Source: Luteimonas sp. MC1825
GTDB taxonomy: Bacteria > Pseudomonadota > Gammaproteobacteria > Xanthomonadales > Xanthomonadaceae
DNA length: 64,000 nt
Direction of reading: 5' to 3'
NCBI RefSeq assembly: GCF_014764385.1
Contig: NZ_CP061714.1
Location: 1,860,001-1,924,000 of the forward strand
Below, piece after piece: positions 9,176-20,183 of this stretch. How positions within the stretch are numbered: position 1 is the first letter of the stretch; the number at the start of each line of letters is the position of its first letter. The notes under the pieces were generated by a model. The model worked only from the letters and a program-made list of their open reading frames with translations. It did no database searches and was not told the DNA's origin. The position numbers were made by a program, and so were the translations under genes.

Positions 9176-9532
9176 CTACCTGCCGCGCCGCTCGGCCACG
9201 ATCCAGGCCAGCGCCACGCCACAGATCGCCCCCACCATCTCCATCAGCACGCGGGTGCCGAGGCCGTTGGGGTCGTGGATCCTGGCGAGTGCGATGCGCG
9301 CATACACCGGCGACTCCAGCTTAACCACGCCCAGGTAGAACAGGTGCCAGATGTCGATGCCGGCGCCGATGACCACCGCCGACAGGCAGGCCCAGCCGAT
9401 GGCGTGGCCGGGCGTCCAGCGCTGGCGCACGCCGATGGAGTGGAAGAGCGCGTAGGCCAGCACCCCGACCAGCAGTGCGATCAGTCCCGCTTCGAACGCG
9501 CCGATCCAGCCGAAGTGCAGCGGCAGGTTCAA
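9176..9532 (-). CDS. Small three-helix membrane protein coupled to the ammonia-lyase gene
   Basis: A 118-residue hydrophobic protein of unknown function. Three membrane segments are visible: AGLIALLVGVLAYALF near residue 20, GWACLSAVVIGAGIDIWHLF near 50, and VLMEMVGAICGVALAWIVAE near the C-terminus, ending in a basic tail. Its ATG overlaps the stop of the upstream lyase gene in an ATGA junction, so it is translated from the same message. No catalytic motif is evident. A link to transport or sensing of the lyase substrate or product is possible but unsupported. Confidence 0.7.
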   Translation of the reverse strand: MNLPLHFGWIGAFEAGLIALLVGVLAYALFHSIGVRQRWTPGHAIGWACLSAVVIGAGIDIWHLFYLGVVKLESPVYARIALARIHDPNGLGTRVLMEMVGAICGVALAWIVAERRGR

Positions 9533-11436
9533 GCCCTGGCGCCGGTGCGCGGGATGGCGCCCAACAGCGCGCCCTCTTCCACCAGTTTCACTGCGGCGGC
9601 GACTTCGCCATCCAGCGCGCGGTCGCGGTGGAGGAACGGGATGCGCGCGCGGATCACGGCATGCGCCGCCGCCACGGACTTGCCGGGGTGGAACGCCTCC
9701 GCGGCCGCGAGCTCGCCGCGCAGGCCGTCGACCTCGGCGATGAACTTCGCCTGCGCCGCGGCATCCGGCAATGCGCCGGCCTGCACCTTCGCGGCAAACG
9801 CCGATGCGTCGACGCGCCGCGCCAGGTCACGGGCGGCATTGATCATGCCGCGCCGCAGGTCCAACGCCTGCGCTGCGGTGTACAGCTCGAGCGCGAGCAC
9901 CTTGCCGAGGTCGGCGCCCATGGCCAGCACGTGGCGGGCCTCGTTGGCGCCCATCGACACGTGGTCCTCGGCGTTGGCCGAGGTCGGGATGGAATACACG
10001 CTGGTCGGCATGGCGCGGCTGGCGAGGTCGTTGACGATCGCGGCGGCGGTGTACTGCACGATCATGAAGCCGGATTCGGTGCCGTCCTCGTTGCCGATCA
10101 GGAACGCCGGCAGGCCGTCATTGGTGGCCGGGTCGACCAGCTTGTTGAGGCGGCGCTCGGAGATCGAGGCCAGCACCGGGATCGCGGCCTTGACGTAGCT
10201 CATCGCCAGCGCGAGCGGCATGCCGTGGAAGTGCCCGGCGGAGATCACCTGCTCCTCGACGTGCTCGGCGACCTTGTCCGGGAACACCAGCGGGTTGTCG
10301 GTGACCGAATTGAGCTCGACCTCGAGCACGCGCGCGGCCTGTGCAACCGCATCGCGCACCGCGCCGTGCACCTGTGGAACGCAGCGCAGCGAATAGCTGT
10401 CCTGCGGCTGGTGCTTCTTGCCGCCGCGGAACGGGCGGAAGCGGTCGTAGAACTTTTCGCGGCCATGCCGCTGGCCCAGCGGCACCCAGTCCCATCCGAT
10501 GTCGAAATTGAGCGCCTGCGCCTCGGCATCGTCCCAACTCGACGGCAGCCACTGCCGGAAACGCGGCACGAGGTGGTACGGGATGTCGGCCAGCGTGGAG
10601 CCTTCAAGCAGCGCGCGCAGCTGCGCGGCGGCCGCCACCTGGCCCGGATGCGGGCGCAGCGCATGCACGTCCTCGGCGAACGCGCCCAGACGCCCGGCGA
10701 AGGCATCGATGGTCATCGCTGCGGCGAGGTCCGCGGTGTCGAGCAGGTCTTCGAGCTGCGCCACCGCCAGCACGCCCGTCGCCAGCATCTGCGCGGTGCC
10801 GTTGTTGAGCGCCAGGCCTTCCTTGTACGACAGCTGCAGCGGCGCCAGGCCGGCGCGGCGCAGCGCCTCGGCACCGGCCATGCGCTCGCCTTCGACGAAG
10901 GCCTCGCCACCGCCAAGCAGCACGATCGCCAGGTGCGACAGCGGCGACAGGTCGCCCGAGGCACCCACCGAGCCAAGGGCCGGCACCACCGGCACGATGC
11001 CGGCGTTGAGCATCGCGGCCATGGCCTGCAGCGTGCCGACGCGGATGCCGGAGTGCCCGCGCAGCAGGGTGTTGATGCGGATGCACAGCATCGCGCGCAC
11101 CACGTCGGCGGCCAGCGGCTCACCGACGTTCACCGCGTGGGTGATGATCAGGTTGTGCTGCAGCTCCTCGTGCAGCGAGCGGCCGGATGGCCTGGCGCCC
11201 GGCAGCTCGTCGCGCAGCGGATGCGCACCGAGCAGCTTGTCGGCGTTGCTGCCGAAGCCGGTCGACACGCCATAGATCGGCTCCTCGCGGCGTACCTGCT
11301 CGGCGAGGAAATCGGCGGCACGGGCGACGGCGGTCAATGCGGACTCATCCAGCGCGACGCTGGCGCCACGCGCCACCGCCACCAGCTGCGCGCGCGTCAG
11401 CGACAGCCCATCCAGGCGGATCACGTCACTGCCCAC
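9529..11436 (-). CDS. hutH: Histidine ammonia-lyase family protein with an internal insertion
   Basis: Aromatic amino-acid lyases deaminate His, Phe or Tyr using the self-formed MIO prosthetic group. The MIO triad Ala-Ser-Gly is seen at residues ~159-161 in [14 protein letters not shown]. Other family blocks are [32 protein letters not shown] and [13 protein letters not shown]. The substrate-selectivity pair reads Thr-His (LIITHAV), closer to histidine than tyrosine lyases. At 635 residues it is longer than the usual ~510, mostly through an insertion around residues 300-360 rich in Trp, Phe and Arg. The GTG at 11434-11436 is preferred: GGAAGG lies six bases upstream and it overlaps the hisS stop by 11 bases. 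No other hut gene is nearby, so a role outside histidine degradation is possible. Confidence 0.83.
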   Translation of the reverse strand: MGSDVIRLDGLSLTRAQLVAVARGASVALDESALTAVARAADFLAEQVRREEPIYGVSTGFGSNADKLLGAHPLRDELPGARPSGRSLHEELQHNLIITHAVNVGEPLAADVVRAMLCIRINTLLRGHSGIRVGTLQAMAAMLNAGIVPVVPALGSVGASGDLSPLSHLAIVLLGGGEAFVEGERMAGAEALRRAGLAPLQLSYKEGLALNNGTAQMLATGVLAVAQLEDLLDTADLAAAMTIDAFAGRLGAFAEDVHALRPHPGQVAAAAQLRALLEGSTLADIPYHLVPRFRQWLPSSWDDAEAQALNFDIGWDWVPLGQRHGREKFYDRFRPFRGGKKHQPQDSYSLRCVPQVHGAVRDAVAQAARVLEVELNSVTDNPLVFPDKVAEHVEEQVISAGHFHGMPLALAMSYVKAAIPVLASISERRLNKLVDPATNDGLPAFLIGNEDGTESGFMIVQYTAAAIVNDLASRAMPTSVYSIPTSANAEDHVSMGANEARHVLAMGADLGKVLALELYTAAQALDLRRGMINAARDLARRVDASAFAAKVQAGALPDAAAQAKFIAEVDGLRGELAAAEAFHPGKSVAAAHAVIRARIPFLHRDRALDGEVAAAVKLVEEGALLGAIPRTGARA

Positions 11437-12817
11437 GCTGCACCTTCCATTGTTCGCGCTCCACCAGCAGCGTCCGCGCCAGCTCGGCTTCCGCGACCTC
11501 GAACTGTTCGCCACGGCGGAGGTCCTTGACCGCCACCACGCCGCGCTCGGCCTCGTTGTCGCCGCGGATCACCACGAAGCGGATGCCGGCGCGGTCGGCG
11601 TACTGCATCTGCTTGGCGAGCTTGCGCGGCTCCAGCTGCGTTTCGACGTTCAGGCCGGCCGCGCGCAGGCGCTGCGACAACGCCAGTGCATGTTCCAGTC
11701 CCGTGTCGTCGAACAGCGTGACCAGCGCATCCACCGAACTCTCCGCCGTGGTGACCAGCCCTGCCTCGCGAAGCTGCCAGAACAGCCGCGTCAACCCGAT
11801 CGAGATGCCGACGCCGGGCAGTTTCGACTTGGTGTAGTGGCCGGCGAGATCTTCGTAGCGTCCGCCCGAGCAGATCGAGCCGATACCCGGGTTTTCGTCG
11901 AGCACGGTCTCGTAGACCATTCCGGTGTAGTAATCCAGGCCGCGCGCGATCGACAGGTTGATCGCGTAACGCGCCTCGGGCACACCCATTGCCTTCAGCG
12001 TGCCGAGCAGCGCACGCAGCTCGTCGCGGCCTTCCTCGAACAGCGCGGTGCCGGCACCGAGCGCATCGAGCCGCGCCAGCGCGTCGTCGTGGCCCGTGGA
12101 GCGCACGCGCGAGAACGCCATCAGCCGTTCCACGACGTCCGCAGCAATTCCAAAGCCCTCGCCTTCGAGCGTCGCACGCACTGCGTCTTCGCCACGCTTG
12201 TCGAGCTTGTCGATCTCGCGCAGCACCGCCGCCTGGCGGTCGCCTTCGATGCCCAGGCCCTCGAAGTAGCCGCGCAGCAGCTTGCGATGGTTGAGCTGGA
12301 TGGTGAACGCGCCGATGCCCAGCGCTTCGAACACCGCATGGATCACCGCCGGGATCTCGGCGTCGAAGCGCGGCGACAGCGTGTCCTTGCCGATCACGTC
12401 GATGTCGCACTGGTAGAACTCGCGGAAACGGCCGCGCTGGGCGCGCTCGCCGCGGTACACGCGCTGCATCTGGTAGCGGCGGAACGGGAACGCGAGGTCG
12501 TGTTCGTGTTCGGCCACGTAGCGGGCCAGCGGCACGGTCAGGTCGAAGCGCAGCGCCATCTCCGGCACGCCCTCGGCACCGCCGGCCTCGGCCGCCTTGC
12601 CCAGCGCACCGGTGGACTGCACGAAATACACCTGGCGCTCGGTCTCGCCGCCGGTCTTGGTCAGCAGGACCTCGGACAGCTCGAACACCGGGGTTTCCAC
12701 CGGCAGGAAGCCGAAGCGCTCGAAGGTGCCGCGTATGGTGTCGAGCATGCGCTGGAAGGCGATCTGGTCGCGGGGCAGCAGCTCCATGACGCCCGGGGGC
12801 GTGCGTGGCTTGATCAA
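11426..12817 (-). CDS. hisS: Histidyl-tRNA synthetase
   Basis: Class II synthetase that charges tRNA-His. Motif 2 is in [20 protein letters not shown] and [12 protein letters not shown]. The histidine-specific loops are [16 protein letters not shown] and [13 protein letters not shown], and motif 3 is [15 protein letters not shown]-terminal anticodon-binding domain ends in [11 protein letters not shown]. The expected N-terminus [19 protein letters not shown] begins at a TTG (12815-12817) with GGAG nine bases upstream; an in-frame ATG 24 codons earlier lacks family support. From that start the protein is ~463 residues. It reads into the ammonia-lyase gene with an 11-base overlap. Confidence 0.94.
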   Translation of the reverse strand: MIKPRTPPGVMELLPRDQIAFQRMLDTIRGTFERFGFLPVETPVFELSEVLLTKTGGETERQVYFVQSTGALGKAAEAGGAEGVPEMALRFDLTVPLARYVAEHEHDLAFPFRRYQMQRVYRGERAQRGRFREFYQCDIDVIGKDTLSPRFDAEIPAVIHAVFEALGIGAFTIQLNHRKLLRGYFEGLGIEGDRQAAVLREIDKLDKRGEDAVRATLEGEGFGIAADVVERLMAFSRVRSTGHDDALARLDALGAGTALFEEGRDELRALLGTLKAMGVPEARYAINLSIARGLDYYTGMVYETVLDENPGIGSICSGGRYEDLAGHYTKSKLPGVGISIGLTRLFWQLREAGLVTTAESSVDALVTLFDDTGLEHALALSQRLRAAGLNVETQLEPRKLAKQMQYADRAGIRFVVIRGDNEAERGVVAVKDLRRGEQFEVAEAELARTLLVEREQWKVQRGQ

Positions 12818-12906
12818 GGCGGGAAACTCCGGGGACAAGGTGGACCGGTGAGCCCCGCATTCTAGCGACTGCGGGCGCATCCCCGGCACGGCCGACGAGA
12901 AGGGGC

Positions 12907-12935
12907 TTGCCCTTCGCGTCCGCGACTCCTAAAAT
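12907..12935 (+). promoter_or_regulatory. Promoter of tRNA-Pro
   Basis: TTGCCC (12907-12912) and TAAAAT (12930-12935) are 17 bases apart and lie 16 bases before the mature tRNA 5' end. The -35 resembles those of the other tRNA promoters in this window (TTGCCG). Confidence 0.6.
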
Positions 12936-12951
12936 GCGCGGCTCACCGACT

Positions 12952-13028
<77 letters not shown>

Positions 13029-13045
13029 CTCGGTGATAGCAAGCG

Positions 13046-13073
13046 AAGACCGGCCCCATCGGCCGGTCTTTTC
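13046..13073 (+). terminator. Rho-independent terminator of tRNA-Pro
   Basis: A ten-base perfect stem AAGACCGGCC / GGCCGGTCTT (13046-13055 and 13061-13070) with a five-base loop, followed by TTCG. With the stem's terminal TTs it forms a short U-tract. Confidence 0.8.
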
Positions 13074-13113
13074 GTTTCCGCGCCGCGCGCGGCCTCCTGG
13101 AGTTCCCTCCCCC

Positions 13114-14391
13114 ATGCGTACAGCAGCGGCCCGGGCATCGTCCACACCCGCCCTCGGCGCGGGCGCGGCGCTGGTGCTCGCCGGGATCGTGCTGTCCGCG
13201 TTCAACCTGCGCACCGCCGTCACCTCCATCACGCCGCTGCTGGACGTCCTGGGCCGCGAGTTCGCCTTCGGCGCCACCATGGCGGGCGTGCTGGGCATGC
13301 TGCCGAGCGCCGCCTTCGCGGTGTTCGGGGTGGCTACCCCGGCCATCGCGCATCGCGCGGGCCTGGAGCGCACGGTATTGCTGGCCATGGCGCTGGCCGC
13401 GGCCGGGCTCGTGCTGCGCTCATTCGCGCCCGGTACTCCGGTGCTGATCGCCGGCTCGGTGGTGGCCCTGGCCGGCGCCGGCATTGGCAACGTGGTGCTG
13501 CCGCCACTGGTCAAGCGCTACTTCGCCACGCGCATCGGCGTGGTCAGCACGCTGTACATCGCGGTGCTGCAGATGGGCACGATCCTACCGGCGCTGCTGG
13601 CCGTCCCGGTGGCCGCCGCGGTGGGCTGGCGCATTTCCCTGGGTGCATGGGCCCTGGTCGCGGTGGCGGCGATGCTGCCCTGGCTGGGCGTGCTGTGGAT
13701 CGAGCGCCGCGCCGATTCCGCGCTGGCACGCGTCCACGACCGCGCCGTGCTGCCCGGCGACGGCGCCCCCGAACTCGCCGCCCCGCCCCCGCGCGTGCGC
13801 ACCTGGCGCACCGCGATCGGCTGGGGCATGGCGCTGATGTTCGGCATGACCTCGCTGATGACCTACGCCCTGTTCACCTGGCTGCCCAAGCTGCTGACCG
13901 ACGCCGGCGCCAGCCCGGCCTTCGGCGGCGCGATGGTCGCCCTGTTCGCAGGCCTGGGCCTGTTTGGCGCGCTGGTGATGCCGGCGATCGCGGTGCGCAT
14001 GCGCAACCCCTTCCCGATCGTCCTCGCCTGCGCCGCCTGCCAGGTGGTGGCTTACGTGGGCCTGCTGCTTGCTCCGATGGCCGTCCCGCTCATCTGGGTG
14101 TCCCTGCTTGGCCTCGGCGGCTGCACCTTCCCGCTGGCGCTGACTCTGCTCAACAAGCGGACGCGCACGCCGGCCGGATCCGCCGCGCTGTCCGGCTTCA
14201 CCCAAGGCATGGGTTACACGCTGGCCTGCCTGGGCCCGCTGCTGTTCGGGCTGCTGCATGAGGCCACCGGCAGCTGGGCCTGGCCCTTCGCCATGCTCGC
14301 CGCAAGTGCCGTGGTGATGCTGCTGGGTGCCTGGCAGGCCTGCAAGCCCCGCTATCTTGAGGATGCCTGGCAGCGTGCCACCACTGCCTGA
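13114..14391 (+). CDS. MFS permease of the CynX/NimT (cyanate permease-like) family
   Basis: A 425-residue inner-membrane protein with about twelve hydrophobic segments in two halves, separated near residue 210 by a charged loop (ERRADSALARVHDRAV). The N-terminus AALVLAGIVLSAFNLRTAVT and the block GAGIGNVVLPPLVKRYF are typical of the CynX/NimT branch, which exports or imports small anions and nitroimidazoles. The true substrate cannot be read from sequence. The ATG at 13114 is the first codon giving the family start; the open frame upstream passes through tRNA-Pro. It ends before the convergent patatin gene, 38 bases away. Confidence 0.85.
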   Translation: MRTAAARASSTPALGAGAALVLAGIVLSAFNLRTAVTSITPLLDVLGREFAFGATMAGVLGMLPSAAFAVFGVATPAIAHRAGLERTVLLAMALAAAGLVLRSFAPGTPVLIAGSVVALAGAGIGNVVLPPLVKRYFATRIGVVSTLYIAVLQMGTILPALLAVPVAAAVGWRISLGAWALVAVAAMLPWLGVLWIERRADSALARVHDRAVLPGDGAPELAAPPPRVRTWRTAIGWGMALMFGMTSLMTYALFTWLPKLLTDAGASPAFGGAMVALFAGLGLFGALVMPAIAVRMRNPFPIVLACAACQVVAYVGLLLAPMAVPLIWVSLLGLGGCTFPLALTLLNKRTRTPAGSAALSGFTQGMGYTLACLGPLLFGLLHEATGSWAWPFAMLAASAVVMLLGAWQACKPRYLEDAWQRATTA

Positions 14392-14429
14392 CGCTGCCGA
14401 ACCACCCGGCATACGCCAGGTGCCGACGC

Positions 14430-15464
14430 TTACCGGAAGCCGGCGACATCCACCGTCGAACGCTTGCCAACCGAAATCGCGTCGCCGGCAAGCCACGCCT
14501 GTGCGCAACTGCGGCCGTGGTCGCGCAGGGTTTCAAGGAACGGCAGGCTGGTGGTCGACCTGGAATCGTTGTCGAGCCGGGCCATCAGCGCATCGTCGGC
14601 AATGAGGTGCAGGCGCTTGCGGCGGACCGGATGCTCCTTCACCAGCCACGGCACGATCGAGCGGCGCATGAACTCGCGCATGCGCACCAGGCTGCGCATC
14701 TCGGCCAGGAACGCGGCGTTGAACGCCAGCACCTGCGAGCGGTCGCGGATGTCGGACGCGGTGCGCGGCGTGGCGCCGTGGGTCGCGGGGTTGAGCAGCA
14801 CCATCAGCACGTCGTCCACCCTGCACTCGGCGAGCAGCGGCAAGACCGGCGGGTTGGCGGCGAAGGCACCGTCCCAGTACGGCTCACCGTCGATCTCCAC
14901 GGCCTGGTACAGCGCCGGCAGGCAGGCCGAGGCGAGCACCGCATCGGCGCTGATTTCGGCGGTGCGGAACAGCCGCAGGCGGCCGGTATTGGCGTGGGTC
15001 GCGGCAATGAACAGGTCGAAGCCCGGCTCTGCGCGCAGGCGTTCGAAATCGACCTGTGCCTCGACGATGTCGCGCAGCGGGTCGTAGCCCATGGGATTGA
15101 ACTGCGCAGGTGCGAGGAAACCACTCCACTGCAGCATCAGCGAAGCCATCGGCGAGGGCCGGCCATTGCTTGCACCGGCGCCGACGTGCAGCAGCGACGC
15201 ATTGCCGCCCACCGCGCTCCAGAAGCGAGACAGCGCTTCACGCGCGCCATCACGGCCACCTTCCAGCAGGCCATGCGCAAGCACGACCGCGTTCATGGCG
15301 CCGGCGCTGGTGCCGCTGGCGCCGCACGGGTCGAAGCGGCCGTCCTCGAGCAGGGCATCGAGCACGCCCCAGGTGAACGCGCCATGGGCGCCGCCACCCT
15401 GCAGGGCCAGGCTGAGCGGGCGCGCCGTCGCGCGCGTGCGCCGCTTCCGCGGGGCCATGCTCAT
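14430..15464 (-). CDS. Patatin-like phospholipase (RssA/YchK type)
   Basis: A serine lipid acyl hydrolase of ~344 residues. The oxyanion loop is [18 protein letters not shown], the nucleophile elbow is [11 protein letters not shown] with the catalytic Ser, and the second dyad residue is the Asp in [12 protein letters not shown]. There is no signal peptide, so it is probably cytoplasmic and acts on membrane phospholipids. The chosen ATG (15462-15464) overlaps the argH stop as ATGA, so the gene is probably translated from the end of the arginine operon message. It has no evident functional link to arginine. Confidence 0.88.
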   Translation of the reverse strand: MSMAPRKRRTRATARPLSLALQGGGAHGAFTWGVLDALLEDGRFDPCGASGTSAGAMNAVVLAHGLLEGGRDGAREALSRFWSAVGGNASLLHVGAGASNGRPSPMASLMLQWSGFLAPAQFNPMGYDPLRDIVEAQVDFERLRAEPGFDLFIAATHANTGRLRLFRTAEISADAVLASACLPALYQAVEIDGEPYWDGAFAANPPVLPLLAECRVDDVLMVLLNPATHGATPRTASDIRDRSQVLAFNAAFLAEMRSLVRMREFMRRSIVPWLVKEHPVRRKRLHLIADDALMARLDNDSRSTTSLPFLETLRDHGRSCAQAWLAGDAISVGKRSTVDVAGFR

Positions 15465-16750
15465 TGGAGTGCTTGCAGCCGCGCGCGCAATTCCTCCAGG
15501 CACAGGTCACCCGCGGCCCCCGGCGATACCCGCGCGGCCAGGCTGGCAGCCGGATCGCCTTCGGCCCAACGCGCCGGATCCGCGGCCGCTCGATAGGCAT
15601 CGCGGAACGGCACGCCCGCGCGCGCCATGTCGACGGCGAGGTCGGTGGCGTACATCGACGGCTCCAGCGCGGCGCGCATGCGGTCGGTGTTCCAGTCGAG
15701 GTTGCGCAGCAGGTCCGGCAGCAGCGCCAACGCCTGCAGGCCCTTGCCGAAGCCATGGAACAGCGCGCCCTTCGACAGCTGCAGGTCGCGGTGGTAGCCG
15801 GACGGCAGCGAAAGCAGCTGCTCGATCTCGCAGCGCGCCGCGGCCACGCTGGCGTAGGTCGCGCGCATCAGCTCGATGACGTCCGGATTGCGCTTGTTGG
15901 GCATGATCGAGCTGCCGGTGGTGTACTGCGCCGGCAGCGCCACGAAACCGAACTCGGCCGCGGTGAACAGGCTCAGGTCCCACGCCAGCCGGCGCAGGTC
16001 GAGCATGGCGCTCGACAGCGCTTCCAGCGCCGCCATTTCGAACTTGCCGCGCGACAGCTGCGCGTAGGTCGCCGCCACCTGCATGCGCCCGAAGCCGAGC
16101 GCAGCGGTGGTGTGGTCGCGGTCGAGCGGCAGGTTCACGCCGTAGCCCGCCGCGCTGCCGAGCGGATTGGCGTCGATCCAGGCCAGGGTGTCGCGCGCGC
16201 GCGCCGCGTTGTCGATGAACGCCTCCGCCCACGACGACCACCACATGCCCAGCGACGACACCACGGCGCGCTGCAGGTGCGTGTAGCCGGGCAGCGGCAC
16301 GTCGCGCTCTGCCGCGGCGCGGTCGAGCGCGATGCCCGCGACCTCCACGCACAGCGCCTGCGTGCGCGCCAGCTGCGCCTTCAGCCACAGCCGCGTCGCC
16401 ACCAGCACCTGGTCATTGCGGCTGCGCCCGGTGTGGATGCGGCGACCGGCGTCGCCAAGGCGCTCGGTGAGGCGCGCCTCGATCGCCGAGTGGCCGTCCT
16501 CGTAGCGGTCGTCGAGCACGAAGCGGCCGGCGCTGAAATCGCCTGCCAGCGCATCCAGTTCGCGCTCGATGCCGGCCAATTCGTCATTGGCCAGGATGGC
16601 GATGCGCGCGAGGCCCTGCGCGTGCGCGCGGCTGGCCTCGATGTCGTTCAGGAAGAACTCGCGGTCCAGCACCACGTCGTCGCCGGCCAAAAAGGCCTGG
16701 ATCGCGGTGTCGACGCTGACGCCGGGCTTTTGCCACAGAAGGTCGGACAT
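15461..16750 (-). CDS. argH: Argininosuccinate lyase ArgH
   Basis: ArgH cleaves argininosuccinate to arginine and fumarate, the last step of arginine synthesis. The 429-residue protein has the fumarase/aspartase superfamily signature [19 protein letters not shown] with the mobile catalytic Ser loop, the conserved [10 protein letters not shown] block, and [13 protein letters not shown]. The ATG at 16748-16750 follows argC by 16 bases. It is slightly shorter than the typical ~460, mainly at the C-terminus. It is the last biosynthetic gene of the operon. Confidence 0.96.
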   Translation of the reverse strand: MSDLLWQKPGVSVDTAIQAFLAGDDVVLDREFFLNDIEASRAHAQGLARIAILANDELAGIERELDALAGDFSAGRFVLDDRYEDGHSAIEARLTERLGDAGRRIHTGRSRNDQVLVATRLWLKAQLARTQALCVEVAGIALDRAAAERDVPLPGYTHLQRAVVSSLGMWWSSWAEAFIDNAARARDTLAWIDANPLGSAAGYGVNLPLDRDHTTAALGFGRMQVAATYAQLSRGKFEMAALEALSSAMLDLRRLAWDLSLFTAAEFGFVALPAQYTTGSSIMPNKRNPDVIELMRATYASVAAARCEIEQLLSLPSGYHRDLQLSKGALFHGFGKGLQALALLPDLLRNLDWNTDRMRAALEPSMYATDLAVDMARAGVPFRDAYRAAADPARWAEGDPAASLAARVSPGAAGDLCLEELRARLQALQ

Positions 16751-16766
16751 GTCGGTTCCAGCGGGA

Positions 16767-17714
16767 TCAGTCGAGCGGAATGCCTTGCGTCTCGGGATAG
16801 CCGAAGGCGAGGTTGAGGTTCTGCAGCGCCTGCGTGGCGGCGCCCTTGAGCAGGTTGTCGAGCGTGGCCACCACCACCAGGCGGCGGCCGTCGGCCGACA
16901 GCGTGAAGCCGCCGACCTCCACGCCGTGGCGGCCGGCGATCGCGCTCACCCACGGCGCGTCATCCACCACCCGCAGCAGCGGCTCGCCGGCATAGCGGGC
17001 GTGGTAGCGCGCGCGCACCGCTTCCAGCGTCACCGGTGCGCGCAGGTGCAGGTTGGCGGTGAGCGTGATGCCGCGGAAGTGCGGCGCCACGTGCGGCATG
17101 AACTCGACCGGCGCGCCAAGCTGGCGGGTGACCTCGCGCTCGTGCAGGTGATCCACCAGCGCGTAGGGCATCAGGTTGTCGCGCAGCTTGCCGGGATCGT
17201 TGCGGTCGGACGGCGAGGTGCCGGCGCCGGAGAATCCGGACACGCCGAAACACTGCACGGGACCTTCGAGCTGGTCGAGCATCGGCGCGATGGCGAACTG
17301 CATGGCGCTGGCGTAGCAGCCCGGGTTGGCGATGCGCCGCTGCCCGGCATACGTGCTCCGGGTCAGTTCCGGCAGCCCGTAATACCAGGCGTCGTCGAAG
17401 CGATGGTCGGCCGACAGGTCCACGATCACCGGGTCGGCACCCTGCCCGGCCAGGCCGGCGACGCAGGCATCCGACTTGCCGTTGGGCAGCGCCAGCACGC
17501 AGGCGTCCACGGCGTATCCGCCAAGCGATTCGTGCGCGATGTTGGCGTAGCGCAGTTCGCCGCGATACTCGGGTACGTGCGCCGACACCGGCTGGCCGTC
17601 GAGTTCGCGCGAGGACACGAACGCGAGCTCGAAACCCGGGTGCGCGGCGAGCAGGCGGATCAGCTCGGCGCCGGTGTGGCCGCGCGCGCCAACGATGCCG
17701 ACCGACTTAACCAT
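16767..17714 (-). CDS. argC: N-acetyl-gamma-glutamyl-phosphate reductase ArgC
   Basis: ArgC reduces N-acetylglutamyl phosphate to the semialdehyde with NADPH. The 315-residue product starts [20 protein letters not shown] with its Rossmann motif and contains the catalytic cysteine in [12 protein letters not shown]. The active-site His is in [10 protein letters not shown], where the block [12 protein letters not shown] follows. This is the long AGPR type found in xanthomonads. The ATG at 17712-17714 lies eight bases inside the end of the synthase/kinase gene; an upstream ATG in the same frame is not family-like. Confidence 0.95.
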   Translation of the reverse strand: MVKSVGIVGARGHTGAELIRLLAAHPGFELAFVSSRELDGQPVSAHVPEYRGELRYANIAHESLGGYAVDACVLALPNGKSDACVAGLAGQGADPVIVDLSADHRFDDAWYYGLPELTRSTYAGQRRIANPGCYASAMQFAIAPMLDQLEGPVQCFGVSGFSGAGTSPSDRNDPGKLRDNLMPYALVDHLHEREVTRQLGAPVEFMPHVAPHFRGITLTANLHLRAPVTLEAVRARYHARYAGEPLLRVVDDAPWVSAIAGRHGVEVGGFTLSADGRRLVVVATLDNLLKGAATQALQNLNLAFGYPETQGIPLD

Positions 17715-19080
17715 GCTGCACCGCCGCTGCCGCACCCGGCGCAGGATCAAGCAGCGTCGGCTGGCGCACCGCGCAATGCGCCACCGCGCGCTCGATGTCG
17801 GGGAACGCCTGCAGGCCGTACCAGAACACTTTCCACTTCGCCTGCTTGTAGCAGCCGTCGGACTCGGCGTAGTAGAAGATGTTGACGGCGTTGTCGTGGC
17901 GCGAGCGCCAGAACAGGCGCGGGGTTTCCTCGCGCATCACCTGCCACACCGCGCGCCCGAGGCCTTCGCCCTGCGCGTCGTCGAGCACCGCGAACTTGTC
18001 GAGGTACGGCACGCCATCCACTTCGGTGAGGATCACCGCGGTGCGGTAGTGCTCGCTGACGTAGGCGCGCAGCAGCGGCGTGCGATCGAAGTAGTCAACG
18101 GCCAGCGTACGTGCGAACGCCGACTCGATCAGCGTGCGCAGCCGCGGCAGGTCCAGCTGGTCCCAGCGCTCCGCGCGCAGCACGCGCTCGCCGCGCCGCA
18201 CCAGGGTGCCGGAGCCCTTGTGGGTGAACAGTTCCTTGGCGAGCTCGCCGGGTCGGGTGATCGACACCGACGACGAATGCGGCAGCGCCATCAGCAGGTC
18301 GTGGATCTGCTCGATCTTCACCCGCATGCCGGAGTGCAGCCAGGGCTGGGCCAGCAACTCGTCGTATTCGGTGCTGAGGTTGATCGAGTCGATCACCTCG
18401 CCATCGGCGCCGAGCAGGCCACCGGTGCCGGTGAGGAACACGATCTTGTACGGCTGCAGCGTCTTGATCAGTTCATTCGCGGCCCAGTCGGCATTGACGT
18501 TGACGATCTGGCCTTGCGCGGTCTCGCCGAGCGAGGCGATCACCGGAATCGAGCCGGCCTTGATGGCCGCCGCCACGCCATCGGTGTCGACGCGCGCCAC
18601 CTTGCCGACCAGCCCGTAGCGCTCGCGGTCGAGGAACGCGCACTCGAACACGCCGGACTGGATCGACGTGGCACGCACGCCCTCGGCCTGCAGCGCCTCC
18701 ACCAGGCGCAGGTTCTCCTCGCGCATCACGCGGCGCACGATGGCCAGCCCTTCGGCATCGGTATAGCGCAGGTTGTCGACCACGCGCTTGTCGATGCCCG
18801 CCTCGCGCATGGCCTCGTCGAGCTGCGGCCCGGCCCCGTGCAGCACGATCGGCGTCAGGCCGACCTGCTGCAGGAACGCCAGCGACGACACCAGCTCGTC
18901 GAGCTGGTCGCGCAGCACCGCGCCGCCCACCTTCACCACCGCGAAGCGCGCGGCATCGAGCTGCGAGAAGCGCTTCAGGTACTGGCTGATTTCCTTGGCG
19001 CTGCCCATGCCGGACAGCAGGCGGACGATGGTCTGCCGGGTCTGGCGGTGGACGTTCTGCATGGCGGGCGTTGCGTTCAT
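17707..19080 (-). CDS. argB: Bifunctional N-acetylglutamate synthase/kinase (ArgA/ArgB fusion)
   Basis: A 457-residue fusion doing the first two steps of arginine synthesis. Residues ~25-290 are an amino-acid kinase fold: [43 protein letters not shown] and [10 protein letters not shown]. Residues ~300-445 are a GNAT acyltransferase domain of the vertebrate-like NAGS type, with [20 protein letters not shown] and [20 protein letters not shown]. Such synthase/kinases are characterised in Xanthomonas and close relatives and are typically inhibited by arginine; inhibition here is inferred. The ATG at 19078-19080 overlaps the deacetylase stop as ATGA. Confidence 0.95.
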   Translation of the reverse strand: MNATPAMQNVHRQTRQTIVRLLSGMGSAKEISQYLKRFSQLDAARFAVVKVGGAVLRDQLDELVSSLAFLQQVGLTPIVLHGAGPQLDEAMREAGIDKRVVDNLRYTDAEGLAIVRRVMREENLRLVEALQAEGVRATSIQSGVFECAFLDRERYGLVGKVARVDTDGVAAAIKAGSIPVIASLGETAQGQIVNVNADWAANELIKTLQPYKIVFLTGTGGLLGADGEVIDSINLSTEYDELLAQPWLHSGMRVKIEQIHDLLMALPHSSSVSITRPGELAKELFTHKGSGTLVRRGERVLRAERWDQLDLPRLRTLIESAFARTLAVDYFDRTPLLRAYVSEHYRTAVILTEVDGVPYLDKFAVLDDAQGEGLGRAVWQVMREETPRLFWRSRHDNAVNIFYYAESDGCYKQAKWKVFWYGLQAFPDIERAVAHCAVRQPTLLDPAPGAAAAVQHG

Positions 19081-20183
19081 GTGGCCTTCGAGAAGATGGC
19101 GTGCACGGCGCCGGCGTAGCGTGCGAGCTGGTCGAGCGAAACCCATTCGTCGGCGGTATGCGCCTGGGCGATCTGCCCGGGCCCGAAGACGATGGCGTTG
19201 AGGCCGGCGGCCGAGAACAGCGAGGCCTCGGTCCAGAAATCCACGGCGTTGCCGATCGGCAGGCCAAGCCCGTCGGCGAGGTCGCGCGCGGCCAGGCGGC
19301 GCTCCTCGGCGGCGGACACGTCACCGGCGGGCAGCGACGGTCCGAAGAACGTGGCGAGGTACTCGCTGCCTTCCGCGGCCAGCGCGGCGAACCGCGCGTG
19401 CAGCACGTCCATGTCCTGCGACGGCAGCGGGCGGAAGCCGAAGCGCACCTCGGCCGCGGGCGCGATCACGTTGGCCTTGATGCCGCCTTCGACGCGGCCG
19501 ATGTTGAAGCGCAGGCCGGTCAGGCCGCCGAAACGCTGGTGCGCCTCGCCTTCGGCGAGCGCCAGCGCGTCCACGCCCCAGCGCATGGCCTTGTGCACGG
19601 CGCTGGCCGAGAGCGCCTGCGCGCCCGAGGCGTGGCCGGCTTCGCCGTGGAAGCGCAGCTGCACGGCGGCGATGCCGCGGTGGGCGAGCACCGCCTCGCA
19701 GCCGGTCGGCTCGGCCACCAGCACGTCGTCGAAGCCGTGCGCGGACGCCAGGAACGCGGCGATGCAGCGCGGGTCGTTGGCTTCCTCGTCGCTGGAAAAC
19801 AGGAATGCGGCATCGCCGTCGCTGGCCTGCGCCGCGGCGATCAGCGCCGCGGCGGCGCCCTTGATGTCGCAGGCGCCGAGGCCGATCGCGCGCCCGTCCT
19901 CCACGCGCAGCACGTGCGGGTCGGCGGTCCATGCCGGCGAATCCGGCACGGTGTCCAGGTGCACGTTGAACAGCAGCGCCGGCCGGCCGCGGCGCGCGAA
20001 CAGCGACACCGCGCCGGCGCCGTGGTCGCTGACCGTCACCTCGAAATCCGGCAGCTGGGCGCGGATGTAGTCGAAGATCCCGCCGCTGTCGATCGCGCGC
20101 GGCGGGTTGCGGGTGTCGAACGCCACCAGCGCGCGCAGGTGGCGCAGCACGGCATCCAGCAGCGGGTCGCCGACGTGGCTCAC
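19077..20183 (-). CDS. argE': N-acetyl-L-citrulline deacetylase (ArgE')
   Basis: An M20-family zinc amidohydrolase of 368 residues. Metal-binding and catalytic blocks are [41 protein letters not shown], and the dimerisation-domain histidine in HGEAGHAS. In Xanthomonadaceae this gene acts on N-acetylcitrulline, not acetylornithine, because the neighbouring carbamoyltransferase is acetylornithine-specific; that assignment rests on family knowledge and context. The GTG at 20181-20183 overlaps the argG stop as GTGA and gives the conserved [11 protein letters not shown] a short lead-in. An ATG seven codons upstream is an alternative. Confidence 0.9.
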   Translation of the reverse strand: MSHVGDPLLDAVLRHLRALVAFDTRNPPRAIDSGGIFDYIRAQLPDFEVTVSDHGAGAVSLFARRGRPALLFNVHLDTVPDSPAWTADPHVLRVEDGRAIGLGACDIKGAAAALIAAAQASDGDAAFLFSSDEEANDPRCIAAFLASAHGFDDVLVAEPTGCEAVLAHRGIAAVQLRFHGEAGHASGAQALSASAVHKAMRWGVDALALAEGEAHQRFGGLTGLRFNIGRVEGGIKANVIAPAAEVRFGFRPLPSQDMDVLHARFAALAAEGSEYLATFFGPSLPAGDVSAAEERRLAARDLADGLGLPIGNAVDFWTEASLFSAAGLNAIVFGPGQIAQAHTADEWVSLDQLARYAGAVHAIFSKAT

